DNA of 64,000 bases from Paenibacillus sp. BJ-4. Its GTDB lineage: Bacteria > Bacillota > Bacilli > Paenibacillales > Paenibacillaceae. Numbering within the stretch: position 1 is the first letter of the stretch; every line of letters begins with the position of its first letter. This document shows, piece by piece, positions 51,785-61,777 of this stretch. The stretch is from assembly GCF_020404765.1 (NCBI RefSeq), contig NZ_JAIVEM010000072.1:1-64000 (forward strand), given 5' to 3'. The notes beneath the pieces were generated by a model that was not told where the DNA came from, did no database searches, and was given only the letters and a program-made list of their open reading frames with translations. Position numbers and translations under genes: made by a program.

Positions 51785-52298
51785 ACATACACCTCTTCTT
51801 TCTATACTTTGCTTGGTATTAACCCCATGTTGCATGATGGATTGAGTATAAAAAATCATAATTCTGGGCATCCTGAACGGTTAATGACAAAATTAATTGT
51901 AACAAAGCATCACTTACTTTTCAAACAAAAAAACTGTTCGTAAAGTACGTACAGAAAAAACTGTACAAAGTTTACTCTGATATGCTCCTTCGTTCTTTAG
52001 AATGCTCAAACATTCGGAACTTTACAACCGATAGTGCTTTTTTTAAAATAGACAATGAAATAAAACCATAAGAAAAAGATTTATGTATATCCATAATTTT
52101 AAAAATCTACTATCATTAGCAATTTTGCGAATTATGATTTTGAACGATCATGCTGTTGTAATATAGACAGAAGCTTTGCTTTTGAAACATTTCATTTATA
52201 ATGAAAAGATTTCATATATTGCGTCAAAGCTTATCAGTTACGGGTAAATCGTTCATACTAAGTTGTGCAAAATGCTCTAAAATTAGGAGGTTGCAAGC
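51785..52298. other. divergent regulatory region of the opuA operon and gbsR-like gene
   Basis: About 510 bp, AT-rich, without a gene. A perfect inverted repeat GTACAG-N6-CTGTAC lies at 51949-51966. Several AT-rich -10-like hexamers are present and promoters could not be singled out with confidence. Confidence 0.5.
51949..51966. promoter_or_regulatory. candidate GbsR-type operator
   Basis: GTACAG-AAAAAA-CTGTAC is a perfect 6+6 bp palindrome between the divergent opuAA and gbsR-like genes. Confidence 0.45.
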
Positions 52299-52862
52299 AT
52301 GAGCTTGTACCAGTTAGGTGATGAGCAGCAGGCTTCGCTGCAAAAAATTCGCAAACGTGTCATAGAAGCTATAGGTAAAAACATGGACTTGTATGGGATC
52401 ACTCTGTCTGCGGGGCATTTGTACGGTTTGCTGTTTTTTGCGGATAAACCGATGACGCTGGACGAGATGGGCCGTGAAATGGAAATGAGTAAAACGAGCA
52501 TGAGCACGGGGGTCCGGACGCTATTAGATCTGAAAATGGTGAACAAGGTGTGGAGCAAAGGCTCACGCAAGGACCTATATGAGGTCGAATATGACTGGCA
52601 TCAAACGTTCACTGACTTCTTCGCTATTAAATGGAGAAAAGCGGTGGAAACGAATTTGCTGGTGCTACGTAAAGCCATTGATGAATTGGATAGGTTGATA
52701 GAGCAGGGTGGAGAATATGAGGAGTTTAAAGCAATACTTCAGCAGGATCGTCTGAAAATGAAGCAGGCAGTAGCTTACTATAAATGGTTAGACCGATTAA
52801 TTGACTCTTTGGAGAGCGAAGAAATATATAAGCTGATTCCGAAGGAAGAAGTTCAAGATTAA
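52299..52862 (+). CDS. gbsR: GbsR/OpcR-family transcriptional regulator
   Basis: A 187-residue protein of the GbsR branch of MarR regulators. The wHTH spans about residues 30-95: GITLSAGHLYGLLFFADKPM, TLDEMGREMEMSKTSMSTGV and the wing KVWSKGSRKDLYEVE. The C-terminal half is helical (FFAIKWRKAVETNLLVLRKA). In B. subtilis GbsR and OpcR repress choline/betaine uptake and synthesis genes and respond to choline. Divergence from opuA suggests that it controls the transporter. RBS AGGAGG precedes the ATG. Confidence 0.85.
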   Translation: MSLYQLGDEQQASLQKIRKRVIEAIGKNMDLYGITLSAGHLYGLLFFADKPMTLDEMGREMEMSKTSMSTGVRTLLDLKMVNKVWSKGSRKDLYEVEYDWHQTFTDFFAIKWRKAVETNLLVLRKAIDELDRLIEQGGEYEEFKAILQQDRLKMKQAVAYYKWLDRLIDSLESEEIYKLIPKEEVQD

Positions 52863-52891
52863 TTGCCAATGTCCTATCTTGTCTACAACAT

Positions 52892-52926
52892 GCCGGAGCG
52901 CCAAAAGCGCTTTCGGCTTTTTGTGT
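52892..52926 (+). terminator. terminator of the gbsR-like gene
   Basis: GCCGGAGCGC pairs with GCGCTTTCGGC and is followed by TTTTTTG. Confidence 0.75.
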
Positions 52927-53054
52927 TTCACTTTATAAAGGATTGATTGGCTTCACTCGATTTTTGGTTTGCCCGTGCACAAGGTATAATAGAGATATGT
53001 AAGGATTGATATTATAACGTTCTGTTAAACATATGAGATTAAGGGGGGTCCATG

Positions 53055-54533
53055 ATGGGGAGCATTACAGTACATACCCGTTTAGGTCAGTTACGTGGGG
53101 AATCGGGAAACGGATATCATGTATGGAAGGGTATCCCATATGCCCAGCCTCCTGTTGGAGAACTGCGTTTTCACGCGCCTCAGCCTTTGAAGGCTTGGGA
53201 GGGTGTGCGGGCTGCGACGAGGTTTGGGCCGATCTGTCCGCAGCCTATGCCATCAGCAGACAGTATGACCGGAAATCTGGTAGAACCGCCTGAGCAGTCG
53301 GAGGATTGCTTGTACCTGAACGTGTGGACACCAGCTTCAGAGGCTCCTGTGGAGGGGCGGCCGGTAATGGTGTGGATTCACGGGGGTGCCTTTGTCACCG
53401 GGTCTGGAATTATTCCTTTATATGACGGGGCGCGGATGGCGCAAAAGAGTGACGTTGTCGTCGTTACGATGAATTATCGGCTGGGACCGTTAGGTTTTTT
53501 GCATCTGACTCCACGGGGAGACGGTCTAACCTCGAATACGGGGCTGCTAGATCAAATTGCCGCGCTGGAATGGATCAGGGATCACATCGCTGCCTTTGGC
53601 GGTAACCCGAATGAGGTGACGGTGTTTGGTGAATCGTCGGGCGCGATGAGCATTGCCGCCTTATTGGCGATGCCAGCCGCTAAAGGCCTATTCCAGCGCG
53701 CGATCTTACAGAGCGGGGCGTCGCAGGTATTGCCGAGTTCACAGGCTGAGCAAGTGGCGGCTATGTATCTTCAGCAGTTGGGTGTAGATCAGCATCCTGA
53801 GCGATTGTTTACGCTGCCGACAGATGCACTGATGCTCGCTATGGCGAAAACGCATGAAGTACTCCGACCAGGAATGGCGATGATTTATCAACCCGTTGTG
53901 GACGGGGTGACCTTGCCAGACGTACCTCTGTCTGCGATTGCACAAGGTTCAGCCAAGCAGGTGTCGGTTTTGATTGGAACAAACCTGCATGAAGGGGACT
54001 ATTTCATCAGAAAAGAATCCCATCTCATGGACAAAACGACAGCGAGCCATGCATTGGAAATGATGACGGGTATGCCGGATTTCTCTGAGCTGACGGAACC
54101 TTTTCCTGTTACGATTGAGGGTCAGGCGCAAATGCTGACCGATCTAATTTTCTGGCTCCCTGCCTTGGCTCTCGCGGTTGCACAGTCAGCATACGCGCCG
54201 GTATGGATGTATCGTTTTGACTGGACATTTCAGGGGCATCCTACTTTTAGAAAAGCGGTTCATGGCGCGGAAATTGCGTTTGTTTTCGATAATCTGGAGC
54301 TGCTAGACAAGCTCGGTTTAGATATTCAACCATCGATGCGGACGTTGGCTCATGATATGCAGCAGGCTTGGGTGACCTTTGCACGTACTGGAAAGCCTGT
54401 GCTGCCAGAAAGGGAATGGCCGACGTATGACAGGGAAGAACGGGCTACTGCCATTTTTCATCAGGACATCACGGTGGAGCATGATCCGCAAGGGGATAAA
54501 CGACGCCAGTTAACCGGGCAGATGAACATATAA
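53055..54533 (+). CDS. pnbA: type-B carboxylesterase (para-nitrobenzyl esterase-like)
   Basis: A 492-residue cytoplasmic esterase of the cholinesterase-like family: WKGIPYAQPPVGELRFHAPQ, the EDCLYLNVWTP signature, VMVWIHGGAFVTGSG (oxyanion hole), VTVFGESSGAMSIAALLAMP (nucleophile Ser about 191), and FRKAVHGAEIAFVFDN with the catalytic His. Two ATGs are adjacent; 53055 has the better distance from AGGGGGG. B. subtilis PnbA is the nearest familiar relative. The physiological ester is unknown. The gene stands alone. Confidence 0.87.
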   Translation: MGSITVHTRLGQLRGESGNGYHVWKGIPYAQPPVGELRFHAPQPLKAWEGVRAATRFGPICPQPMPSADSMTGNLVEPPEQSEDCLYLNVWTPASEAPVEGRPVMVWIHGGAFVTGSGIIPLYDGARMAQKSDVVVVTMNYRLGPLGFLHLTPRGDGLTSNTGLLDQIAALEWIRDHIAAFGGNPNEVTVFGESSGAMSIAALLAMPAAKGLFQRAILQSGASQVLPSSQAEQVAAMYLQQLGVDQHPERLFTLPTDALMLAMAKTHEVLRPGMAMIYQPVVDGVTLPDVPLSAIAQGSAKQVSVLIGTNLHEGDYFIRKESHLMDKTTASHALEMMTGMPDFSELTEPFPVTIEGQAQMLTDLIFWLPALALAVAQSAYAPVWMYRFDWTFQGHPTFRKAVHGAEIAFVFDNLELLDKLGLDIQPSMRTLAHDMQQAWVTFARTGKPVLPEREWPTYDREERATAIFHQDITVEHDPQGDKRRQLTGQMNI

Positions 54534-54567
54534 GTTGACAACAAGATACGATCATTCAACATATTGG

Positions 54568-54657
54568 AAAAACAAAGCCCTCGCTCGTAATGAGGGGGAC
54601 TGCCCCCCGTTTGTGAGACAGGGGTCAATCCCTCGTATACGGACGAAGGCTTGTTCT
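54568..54657 (-). terminator. long terminator-like stem downstream of the chemotaxis receptor gene
   Basis: On the minus strand ACAAGCCTTCG (5' arm) pairs with CGAGGGCTTTGT, ending in TTTGTTTTT, around inner GC-rich hairpins (GGGGGACTGCCCCCC). Confidence 0.5.
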
Positions 54658-54727
54658 AGTTAAACAGTACCGATGGATCGTTGCTTATCCTTAACTTGCA
54701 TGGAATCGCAACAATGTAATGTGGAAG

Positions 54728-56758
54728 TTAAATCTTGAATCGCTTCACGAGTTCTTGCAGATCCTGTGCCATTCTGTACAGCTCCTGAGATGAAGAAGCG
54801 ATTTCCTCCATTGCCGCCATTTGCTCTTGAGCAGCAGCGGATGTAGTCTGTGAACTGTCCGCCGAGCTGCGGGACAGACTTGCCAGATGGGTCACGGTAG
54901 CCGAAACTTCTTCCGTACTGGCTGAGATTTCTTCAGCGGCAGCGGATACGCTTTGAATTTGCTCCACGATATGAGAGGTGGAACGCTCAATATTGGCAAA
55001 AGCTCCTTCTGCATCTTGGCTAATGCGCAATCCTTCGCCCACCTGACTACGAACATTACCATTCATCGTAGCGGTAGAGCGTTGAATCAGATCCAGCATC
55101 TGATTGATAATCTGACTGATGGAATCGGCACTTTTCTTGGATTGCTCCGATAGCTTGCGTACTTCTACAGCGACCACGGCAAATCCACGCCCGGCCTCAC
55201 CTGCTTGGGAAGCCTCAATGGATGCATTCAGGGACAGCAAGTTGGTTTGCTTGGCAATGGCAGCAATGGCACTATTCATCTGCTTCGCATCGTCGGAGAG
55301 CTGTGACAGCTCATCCATCAGACTGGCCGTTTGGCTTACGGCTTCCAGAATACGGTCCATCTGTGTCCGCACATTGCTAATCATTTTGCTGCCTTGAGCA
55401 ACATCATGCTCGGTATGTCCTGCTGAATCTACGATGGAGCTTGCCGATTCGGCAATGGTGCTGACACCCTTGGCCATTTCTTCAACAGCATTGGCAGTTT
55501 GCTCAGATGCCTCGGCGCTGGTAGCCGCATTTTCGGCCGATTCCATGACGGTTTCCGCTACATGCTGTACCGATTCGGTTGTCTGTTCCGTGCTTTCCTT
55601 GATCATCAGGGATGAGGAAGCAAGTCGGGAGGACGTTTGATTGACCTCGGAAACCATGGTGTGTAAGGCATGTGTCATCTGATCAAAATTCTGTGCCAGC
55701 TCGCCGAACTCATCCTTACTGGACAGATTAACACGTTCGGTCAGATTTCCATCACGGACGATGCGTGTCCCTGCTTGCAGCTTGCGCAGCGGAATCAGGA
55801 ACGAGCGAATCATGAGCACGATGATAATGGCAGCGACCAGTACGGAAATAACAATCACAATCAGGCTTTGCTTCAAAATCGGTTGGGCAGCATCACTGTA
55901 ATCCTCCAGATCCGACAGTGCGATAATGTTCCATCCGGTGACAGGGTCCTTGAGTGTAAAGGCCAATACGTCTCTATTCATAAATTGAATTTGTGATATG
56001 GAAGGTGTATCATTTTCAGCGTTTTTCTCTACTTCGGGAAGTCCCTCAATGGTGTCTGTAGGTTTTTTGCCTGAATTGTTAAAGGCTGCTCCAGCTCCAG
56101 ACACAACTTTATGATTAGAATCAACAATAAAGAGTCCCCCGCGTTCGCCAATCTTAACAGACTGGAGGTTTTGACTCATTTTGTCCAGATTCAAAGCCAG
56201 GGCAATAGCTCCTTGACCGTCCTCCAGCGTTTTTGATAAATTAACCACTAAATTCCCTGTCGTGACGCTGACAGCTGGAACACTGACGAATACTTTGCCC
56301 TTTTCCTGCATCGCGTTTTTGTACCATTTTCTCTCTCTTGGATCATAATCGGCCTCCTTTTTTTTCGGTGTACGAATGTATTGTCCTTTCGAATTGCCGA
56401 GGAGCGCAGCATCCAACTCGGGATGAGCTTTAACGATGACATCCAATTTTGCCTGAAGGGCCTCTTGATTGGACACAAGGGAATCAGATTCGATTTCAGT
56501 GGCAAGCACGTCCACATCCTTCATAATGGGTGATACATATTGATTGACATTGCTTCGAATCAGATACAGATTCGTGTACACAGAACCAGCTACTTGCTGA
56601 GTAAGTTGCGTTGTAGCCCCCTGATAAGAAAAGTATCCAATAAGTACACTTGGAATCAATAAGACAGCCAAAAAAGATACCATTAATTTTGTTCTCATTA
56701 AATAAAACGATCTGAGAAATCTGCTCCACCATGGAACTGTTTGTTTTGCGTTAGTCAT
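54728..56758 (-). CDS. methyl-accepting chemotaxis protein (dCache-type sensor)
   Basis: A 676-residue receptor. The start ATG 56758 follows GAGGAG by 8 nt. TM1 (about residues 25-45, [20 protein letters not shown]), a periplasmic-side dCache domain (about 50-295; [20 protein letters not shown] and [17 protein letters not shown] segments), TM2 (about 300-320), a HAMP domain, and the signalling hairpin with [20 protein letters not shown] and [20 protein letters not shown] are in order. It senses small molecules outside and controls CheA. TAP-like dCache receptors often bind amino acids, but the ligand cannot be read. Monocistronic. Confidence 0.9.
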   Translation of the reverse strand: MTNAKQTVPWWSRFLRSFYLMRTKLMVSFLAVLLIPSVLIGYFSYQGATTQLTQQVAGSVYTNLYLIRSNVNQYVSPIMKDVDVLATEIESDSLVSNQEALQAKLDVIVKAHPELDAALLGNSKGQYIRTPKKKEADYDPRERKWYKNAMQEKGKVFVSVPAVSVTTGNLVVNLSKTLEDGQGAIALALNLDKMSQNLQSVKIGERGGLFIVDSNHKVVSGAGAAFNNSGKKPTDTIEGLPEVEKNAENDTPSISQIQFMNRDVLAFTLKDPVTGWNIIALSDLEDYSDAAQPILKQSLIVIVISVLVAAIIIVLMIRSFLIPLRKLQAGTRIVRDGNLTERVNLSSKDEFGELAQNFDQMTHALHTMVSEVNQTSSRLASSSLMIKESTEQTTESVQHVAETVMESAENAATSAEASEQTANAVEEMAKGVSTIAESASSIVDSAGHTEHDVAQGSKMISNVRTQMDRILEAVSQTASLMDELSQLSDDAKQMNSAIAAIAKQTNLLSLNASIEASQAGEAGRGFAVVAVEVRKLSEQSKKSADSISQIINQMLDLIQRSTATMNGNVRSQVGEGLRISQDAEGAFANIERSTSHIVEQIQSVSAAAEEISASTEEVSATVTHLASLSRSSADSSQTTSAAAQEQMAAMEEIASSSQELYRMAQDLQELVKRFKI

Positions 56759-56922
56759 AGTTCTTGCTCCTCTGTGTCTGTTGATCACTACATTGTTTTA
56801 TTCGACAAAAAACTATGAATTTTATAGATGTAATGTATGGAAAACGAGGAATAGTTGCATGTTTTAATCGTTTTTATTTAAAAATGGTTCTAAAGTACCA
56901 TATGGTGCATGAATGCTTATAC

Positions 56923-56970
56923 AAAAAAAGCCAAATCGGAGACGCAAAAAGCAGCATCGCGATTTGGCTT
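56923..56970 (-). terminator. terminator of the EamA transporter gene
   Basis: AAGCCAAATCG and CGATTTGGCTT pair; on the minus strand TTTTTTT follows. Confidence 0.85.
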
Positions 56971-57027
56971 GAATGATTTGACTAGAACAATTTGACTTAA
57001 ATAAGTGATGAAATGGGTATGAACTTG

Positions 57028-57975
57028 TTAATTTTTTTGCTGACGTGAAATCATAAACAGCGTAATCCAGATAAGCATAAAACCAGTCAATTGCGCTATT
57101 GTAACGATTTGCTGGAATGCGATCCAGTTAATCACGACTCCGACCATTGGAAAGCTCAATTCCGCCATGGTGGCATAAGACGCTTTGGTCGTGCTTAAGC
57201 CTTTGTAATACAGCAGCAAGCTGAGAAGACCCGGAAGCAGTGCCTGCAATAACAGATTGATAATCACGGCTGCGCCCGCCCATGTACCTGCAGGCATATT
57301 CCATGGTGCATGCTCCACAGAGGTGAGGACAATCAGCAGAGGGAGCGCCACCATGAAGCGCAGGGAGGTTACCGTCTCATATTTCATCGAGCGCAGCAAA
57401 TAACTTCCCATAACTGTCGAACCGCCCCACAAAACCGCTGCTCCCAGTGCCAGTAGACTCCCGACCTGGACAAAATCATGAACATGACCGAAGGGGAGCG
57501 ACCAGCCGAAGGTGAGAAGATACGTCCCTAACAAAGCGATAATAATGAGAATTCCAAAATTACGCGGCAGCATTTCCTTCAAAATAATGCGTGCCAGAAT
57601 AATAGCGACCAGCGGTTGCAGCTTTTGGAGTAAAAGAACGGCATTCAGATCACCGTTGCTGAGTGCCATGGTGAAAATCACGCTGGCCAAAGCTGAGCCG
57701 CCCCACGAGACGAACAAAATCGCCAAAACCTGACGAAGCCGTACTGCTTTAAGCTCCTCACGATGCTTCCACAGGATCGGTGCCAAAGAAATAAAAAGCA
57801 GCACGTGCTCCATCAGTACAATTTGGGCTGAGGTGAATGATTTTAACAAAATAATACGAAACAGCGGGTCAGCACCCCACAAGGCCGCTCCAATCGCGAC
57901 AAGCCAAAAACCACTTTTCATGTGGGAGCTGCGATCAAAACCCTTGGAAGTTAGTACAGTTGTTGATTGACTCAT
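57028..57975 (-). CDS. ribN: EamA/DMT-family transporter, probably riboflavin (RibN-like)
   Basis: A 315-residue protein with ten transmembrane helices in two EamA repeats (FWLVAIGAALWGADPLFRII at the start and SYATMAELSFPMVGVVINWI in the second). It is preceded by an FMN riboswitch and its terminator, so it is controlled by flavin level. This context is that of RibN/ImpX riboflavin transporters. The protein family alone would not give the substrate. ATG 57975 is about 10 nt from AAGGAG; ATG 57981 is only 4 nt away. Confidence 0.8.
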   Translation of the reverse strand: MSQSTTVLTSKGFDRSSHMKSGFWLVAIGAALWGADPLFRIILLKSFTSAQIVLMEHVLLFISLAPILWKHREELKAVRLRQVLAILFVSWGGSALASVIFTMALSNGDLNAVLLLQKLQPLVAIILARIILKEMLPRNFGILIIIALLGTYLLTFGWSLPFGHVHDFVQVGSLLALGAAVLWGGSTVMGSYLLRSMKYETVTSLRFMVALPLLIVLTSVEHAPWNMPAGTWAGAAVIINLLLQALLPGLLSLLLYYKGLSTTKASYATMAELSFPMVGVVINWIAFQQIVTIAQLTGFMLIWITLFMISRQQKN

Positions 57976-58012
57976 ATTCATCTAGCTCCTTGCGAATACA
58001 GGACCGGTGGCA

Positions 58013-58054
58013 CAAAAACCCCCGTCCATGGCGAGAGGCCATGCAAGACGGGGG
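58013..58054 (-). terminator. riboswitch-controlled intrinsic terminator
   Basis: On the minus strand CCCCCGTC and GACGGGGG, with an inner GCATGGC/GCCATG stem, are followed by TTTTTGT. It lies between the FMN aptamer and the transporter start and should form when FMN is bound. Confidence 0.88.
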
Positions 58055-58148
58055 CTGATCAAATAAACTTGCCGCTTTATGCAAGTTAAATGAAGTTGCT
58101 GCCAAACCAATCATGCAGCACTCATCGACTCACGGCATGTTTATGCTT

Positions 58149-58291
58149 CGATCTTCTTCCATCCGGACTTTACCGTCGGCTTTGGCATCTCACCAAATCA
58201 GTCCATATCCTGTTGCCGGATACAGAGTCGCGGGCTTAGCTCCATGAGCCATACCGCCGGTTGGGAATCACACCCTACCCCGAAGATCCTT
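58149..58291 (-). promoter_or_regulatory. FMN riboswitch (RFN element)
   Basis: On the minus strand the conserved RFN blocks appear in order: GGATCTTCGGGGTAGGGTG, ATTCCCAACCGGCGGTA, GAGCTAAGCCCGCGA, TGATTTGGTGAGATGCCAAA, GCCGACGGTAAAGTCCGGAT and GGAAGAAGATC. The six-helix junction of the FMN aptamer is thus complete. It controls the EamA transporter gene through a terminator. Confidence 0.95.
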
Positions 58292-58413
58292 ATTCCGTTT
58301 TTTTATTTCTCCTATAGGATATACCTGTTTTAGAATGAAGTCCAGTGAAAAGTGTGTGTACCTTTAACAAAGGTTTTCATTTATTTTTTGAAAACGTTTT
58401 ACATCATTACATT

Positions 58414-59109
58414 TTACGGGGTAATATCCTTATACTCAATGCGACGGATCGCTGCATAAGCGACCAGCATTCCCAGCACAGCAAAGCTGATTTGCACGAG
58501 GGCAAAGGAGCTAAGCATTGCACCGTTATTATTGGAGAAAAGCAATGCTACAATCAGGATGGAGGTCACAATTGTTGTGGGTACAGAATATTTTCGCATT
58601 CCCATATATAGTGGAACCAGTCCCATAAAGCTGGCGGCAACGGCATTCAACAGCGTCCGTACGGATTGTTGGCCCAATACAGCAAGCGTAAGCTGATCGG
58701 GTATAATAACGACAAACTGGTTAAGCAGATGAATGGCAGCCGTGATGACAATTTCCGATACAATAATGGACAGGAACGTAAACAGTACCACGACCAAGAG
58801 TTTGGCGATCATCAGTTTTTTGCGGTGAATCGGGTACATGAAAAGGATCGTAATCGATTTGGACTTGAATTCGCCTACAATAAAGCGGCAAAGCAAAACG
58901 GCGGCAAACACCATAAAAGTGGCTCTGACCAAATTGTCCATGAGATCCAGAAGCTGAGTGTACCGTGTAAATTCGGGTACTCCCTCACTGTGGCTGTCCA
59001 GCGCAATGAGGCAGATCAGCCCAAGAATACAGGCATTGGCGATCAGAGCTGAACGGATATATCCCGCCAGATGAAATTTTTTCAGCTCTAGCTGCATTAA
59101 TTTAAGCAT
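58414..59109 (-). CDS. ABC-2 permease (BcrB-like)
   Basis: A 231-residue protein with six helices: IANACILGLICLIALDS, ATFMVFAAVLLCRFIVGEFK, LLVVVLFTFLSIIVSEIVIT and three more. The segment EFKSKSITILFMYPIHRKKL is the ABC-2 cytoplasmic loop of bacitracin/lantibiotic-type immunity permeases. ATG 59109 overlaps the ATPase stop by 8 nt and follows GGGGGTGATC. It pairs with the ATPase encoded next to it. Confidence 0.83.
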   Translation of the reverse strand: MLKLMQLELKKFHLAGYIRSALIANACILGLICLIALDSHSEGVPEFTRYTQLLDLMDNLVRATFMVFAAVLLCRFIVGEFKSKSITILFMYPIHRKKLMIAKLLVVVLFTFLSIIVSEIVITAAIHLLNQFVVIIPDQLTLAVLGQQSVRTLLNAVAASFMGLVPLYMGMRKYSVPTTIVTSILIVALLFSNNNGAMLSSFALVQISFAVLGMLVAYAAIRRIEYKDITP

Positions 59110-60025
59110 GGAGATCACCCCCATTTAGCAGACGCAAAAAGTAGTCTTCTAGCGTACTGTTTTTCTGATGAATGGAATCCACCTCAACATCATTGATAAT
59201 GAGGGTTTTCGTAATTTGTTTTTGCGGTACACTTGTATCGTAAATACGTACACTTTGCTCGTTCAGCACCCGAATGTTGTTCAGATTCAGATGATGGGAG
59301 AGGACGTAGACTGCCTTTTTGCAATCGTTGGTTGTAAATTCGATGTATTCCGTATTGTTTTCCCGCACCTGTTCCATCGTTACTTCCTCAATCAGCCGCC
59401 CGTGATTAATTACGCCCACCGTATCCGCAATCTGCTCAATTTCCGCTAAAATATGACTGGACACGAGCAGGGTCATCCCGTATTCTTTGCACAGCATATG
59501 AAATAACTGGCGAATTTCCTTGATTCCCACCGGGTCCAGACCATTAATCGGTTCATCTAAAATCAGCAGCTCCGGCTTGGTGGCAATGGCTCGGGCAATT
59601 CCAAGACGCTGCTTCATCCCCAAGGAAAAGTCCTTAACCGGCTTATCACCCGCGTTGCGCAAATTCACCAGCTCCAGCGCATCCCGAACAGCCTGCTTGT
59701 TGTAATAGCCCATGTATTCACAGTGTAGCTCCAGATTTTGCTGGGCTGTCAGCCTGTCATAAAAAATCGGGTATTCAATAATCGAACCCATCCGTCCGAG
59801 TAGATGGTACGATTTTGGTGTTAATTTTTCACCGAATAATTCAATTTCACCTGATGTCGGCTTGAGCAGGTTGGTAATCATCTTCATTATCGTCGTTTTG
59901 CCCGCTCCATTGGGGCCGAGAAAGCCATAGGTTTCCCCCTTTCGGACATTCATACTGACCCCTGCTACAATTTCATTACCCTTCAGGGCTTTGGTCAGCT
60001 GATGTGTACGTAATAGGTAAGTCAT
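59102..60025 (-). CDS. ABC transporter ATPase (BcrA-like)
   Basis: A 307-residue ATPase: Walker A GPNGAGKTTIMKMI, Q-loop region GRMGSIIEYPIFYDRLTA, signature DFSLGMKQRLGIARAIATKP, Walker B LLILDEPINGLDP, and H-loop SSHILAEIEQIADTVG. The C-terminal 85 residues are the extension usual in BcrA/immunity transporters. Start ATG 60025 (AGGGAG 9 nt upstream). With the permease and the two-component genes upstream it forms a peptide-antibiotic or lantibiotic defence module. Confidence 0.88.
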   Translation of the reverse strand: MTYLLRTHQLTKALKGNEIVAGVSMNVRKGETYGFLGPNGAGKTTIMKMITNLLKPTSGEIELFGEKLTPKSYHLLGRMGSIIEYPIFYDRLTAQQNLELHCEYMGYYNKQAVRDALELVNLRNAGDKPVKDFSLGMKQRLGIARAIATKPELLILDEPINGLDPVGIKEIRQLFHMLCKEYGMTLLVSSHILAEIEQIADTVGVINHGRLIEEVTMEQVRENNTEYIEFTTNDCKKAVYVLSHHLNLNNIRVLNEQSVRIYDTSVPQKQITKTLIINDVEVDSIHQKNSTLEDYFLRLLNGGDLHA

Positions 60026-60126
60026 GGGTGTTCTCCCTTCGTGTACGGTTGATAATTCAAGAATAAAGGGTGAAATATTCATTTTTCTTTCGTGATTCTT
60101 ACAAATTTATTAAGTTCAATGATTCG

Positions 60127-61071
60127 TCAATAGTTGATTTTCTTCAAGGTAAAAGAGAAGACCGTCTGCTCATAAGGCTTGCTGGTCAATTGAATCTCTC
60201 CGTTCATCGTCTCGACCAGGCGTTTGGCAATCGTGAGGCCCAGTCCGCTGCCTTGTATCGCCTTATTGCGTGAGTCCTCCAGTGTGTACATACGTTCAAA
60301 AACCTTGTCCTGCTCCGGTTCCTGTATGCCTTTCCCACGATCCCATACTTCTATACGCACGGTGTCCGGCTGTTCCGATAAAGTCAGTCCCAGCGCTCGC
60401 CCGTCTGCTCCGTAGCGAATCGCATTAGAAATCAGATTATTCAGCACCCGCCCAATCGCCCCTTCGTTCCCCAAGGCATGAACGGGATACTCCGGGATAT
60501 CAATATGCACAGCAAATCCCTGTGCGGTCAGCAGATCATAAAACTCCAAAATGCTGCGTCTGCACAGTTCTCCCACCTCCAGCCGTGTCAGTGGAATGTC
60601 CGTATCATTGGCCTCCAGCTTCGCCAAGCTAAAAAAGCTGCCGATCAGCTCAATCGCTTCGTTTGTTTTTTGATGAATTTTGGATAGCAGCTTTGTGCAT
60701 TCTTCCGGCGAAATATTCGGATCACCATCCAGCATCTCGGCATACCCAAGCACAACCGTAAGCGGGGTCTTGAGATCGTGCGAAATGTTCGAAATCATTT
60801 TACGCATGGCGATTTGGCTTCGGTTGTAATCGGCTGACACCCTCAGATTCAGGTCCAGCAGGCGGTTGATTTCGGTCATGAGCCGTTGCAGCTCAGCGTC
60901 ACCTGTGACATATAGCAGCTTTTCCGCATGGTTCACCGTCACAATCCGCTCTAGTAGGGTTCGGACATCCTTAATACTGCGCTTGTAGGCCACACGCTCT
61001 CGCCAAAACCATACAATAACGACTGACATGATGACGACGACAATCCATTCCGAATTGTTCTCAATATTCAT
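60127..61071 (-). CDS. sensor histidine kinase
   Basis: A 314-residue kinase with one N-terminal transmembrane helix (IVVVIMSVVIVWFW) and almost no extracellular part, so it probably senses through the membrane or its ABC partner. The phosphoacceptor is His in ISNISHDLKTPLTVVLGYAE. N-box NLISNAIRYGADG, G1 VWDRGKGI and G2 GSGLGLTIAKRLVE follow. ATG 61071 overlaps the response regulator stop (TGATATG). Similar short kinases accompany BcrAB/LanFEG-like transporters. Confidence 0.88.
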   Translation of the reverse strand: MNIENNSEWIVVVIMSVVIVWFWRERVAYKRSIKDVRTLLERIVTVNHAEKLLYVTGDAELQRLMTEINRLLDLNLRVSADYNRSQIAMRKMISNISHDLKTPLTVVLGYAEMLDGDPNISPEECTKLLSKIHQKTNEAIELIGSFFSLAKLEANDTDIPLTRLEVGELCRRSILEFYDLLTAQGFAVHIDIPEYPVHALGNEGAIGRVLNNLISNAIRYGADGRALGLTLSEQPDTVRIEVWDRGKGIQEPEQDKVFERMYTLEDSRNKAIQGSGLGLTIAKRLVETMNGEIQLTSKPYEQTVFSFTLKKINY

Positions 61072-61072
61072 A

Positions 61073-61777
61073 TCAGCCGTTCTCCCATTTGTAGCCGATG
61101 CCCCAAAGGGTCTTAATGTGGACAGGGTGAGAGGGGTCTTCTTCAATTTTCTCACGCAGGCGGCGAATATGAACGTTAATCACGTTTTCGTCGCCCATAT
61201 AGTCCTCTTTCCAGATAAATCCGTATAATTGGGCCTTCGTAAATACACGGTTCGGATTGGTTACGAACAGCTTGAGAATGTCGGATTCTTTGGCTGTTAA
61301 CTGCAATTCATTTTCATTGCGAATGACTGAAAAATGATCCAAATCAATATGCAGATTGCCAAAGGTCAAAACCTGTGCTTTCGGTTGTTCCTGCTGCTGC
61401 TGACGGGCATATGTAGTAGATCTGCGGATCGCGGATTGAATCCGTGCGGTCATTTCCAGCATCGAAAAAGGCTTGGCGACATAATCGTCTGCACCAAATC
61501 CCAGCCCAAGCGCTTTATCCACGTCGCTGTCCTTGGCTGACATAATCAGGATCGGCACAGCGCTGCTGGTGCGGATTCGGCGGATTACTTCCATACCATC
61601 CACCTTCGGCATCATCAAATCCACCAGGACCAAATCATAGGTGTGGCGATCAAAAGCAAGCAGGCCTTCTTCACCGTCAGAAGCGGTGGTTAGCTTGTAG
61701 CCTTCTTTGGTGAGTACTTTGTGCAGCATTTCGGCAATGGATAGATCGTCTTCAATCAGTAGAATATGTTGTGACAT
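61073..61777 (-). CDS. OmpR-family response regulator
   Basis: A 234-residue regulator: receiver domain (residues 1-115) with phospho-Asp in YDLVLVDLMMPKVDG, Ser/Thr in PILIMSAKD and Lys in YVAKPFS, then an OmpR winged helix (about 135-230: LTAKESDILKLFVTNPNRVF, GDENVINVHIRRLREKIEED). It is cotranscribed with the kinase and likely activates the BcrAB-like genes 100 nt downstream of the kinase gene. The start is ATG 61777 after a weak AGGGG. Confidence 0.9.
   Translation of the reverse strand: MSQHILLIEDDLSIAEMLHKVLTKEGYKLTTASDGEEGLLAFDRHTYDLVLVDLMMPKVDGMEVIRRIRTSSAVPILIMSAKDSDVDKALGLGFGADDYVAKPFSMLEMTARIQSAIRRSTTYARQQQQEQPKAQVLTFGNLHIDLDHFSVIRNENELQLTAKESDILKLFVTNPNRVFTKAQLYGFIWKEDYMGDENVINVHIRRLREKIEEDPSHPVHIKTLWGIGYKWENG

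Noticed and set aside
53033..53293. 86-codon frame overlapping the carboxylesterase start
   Set aside because: Out of frame with the conserved esterase sequence and without family features.
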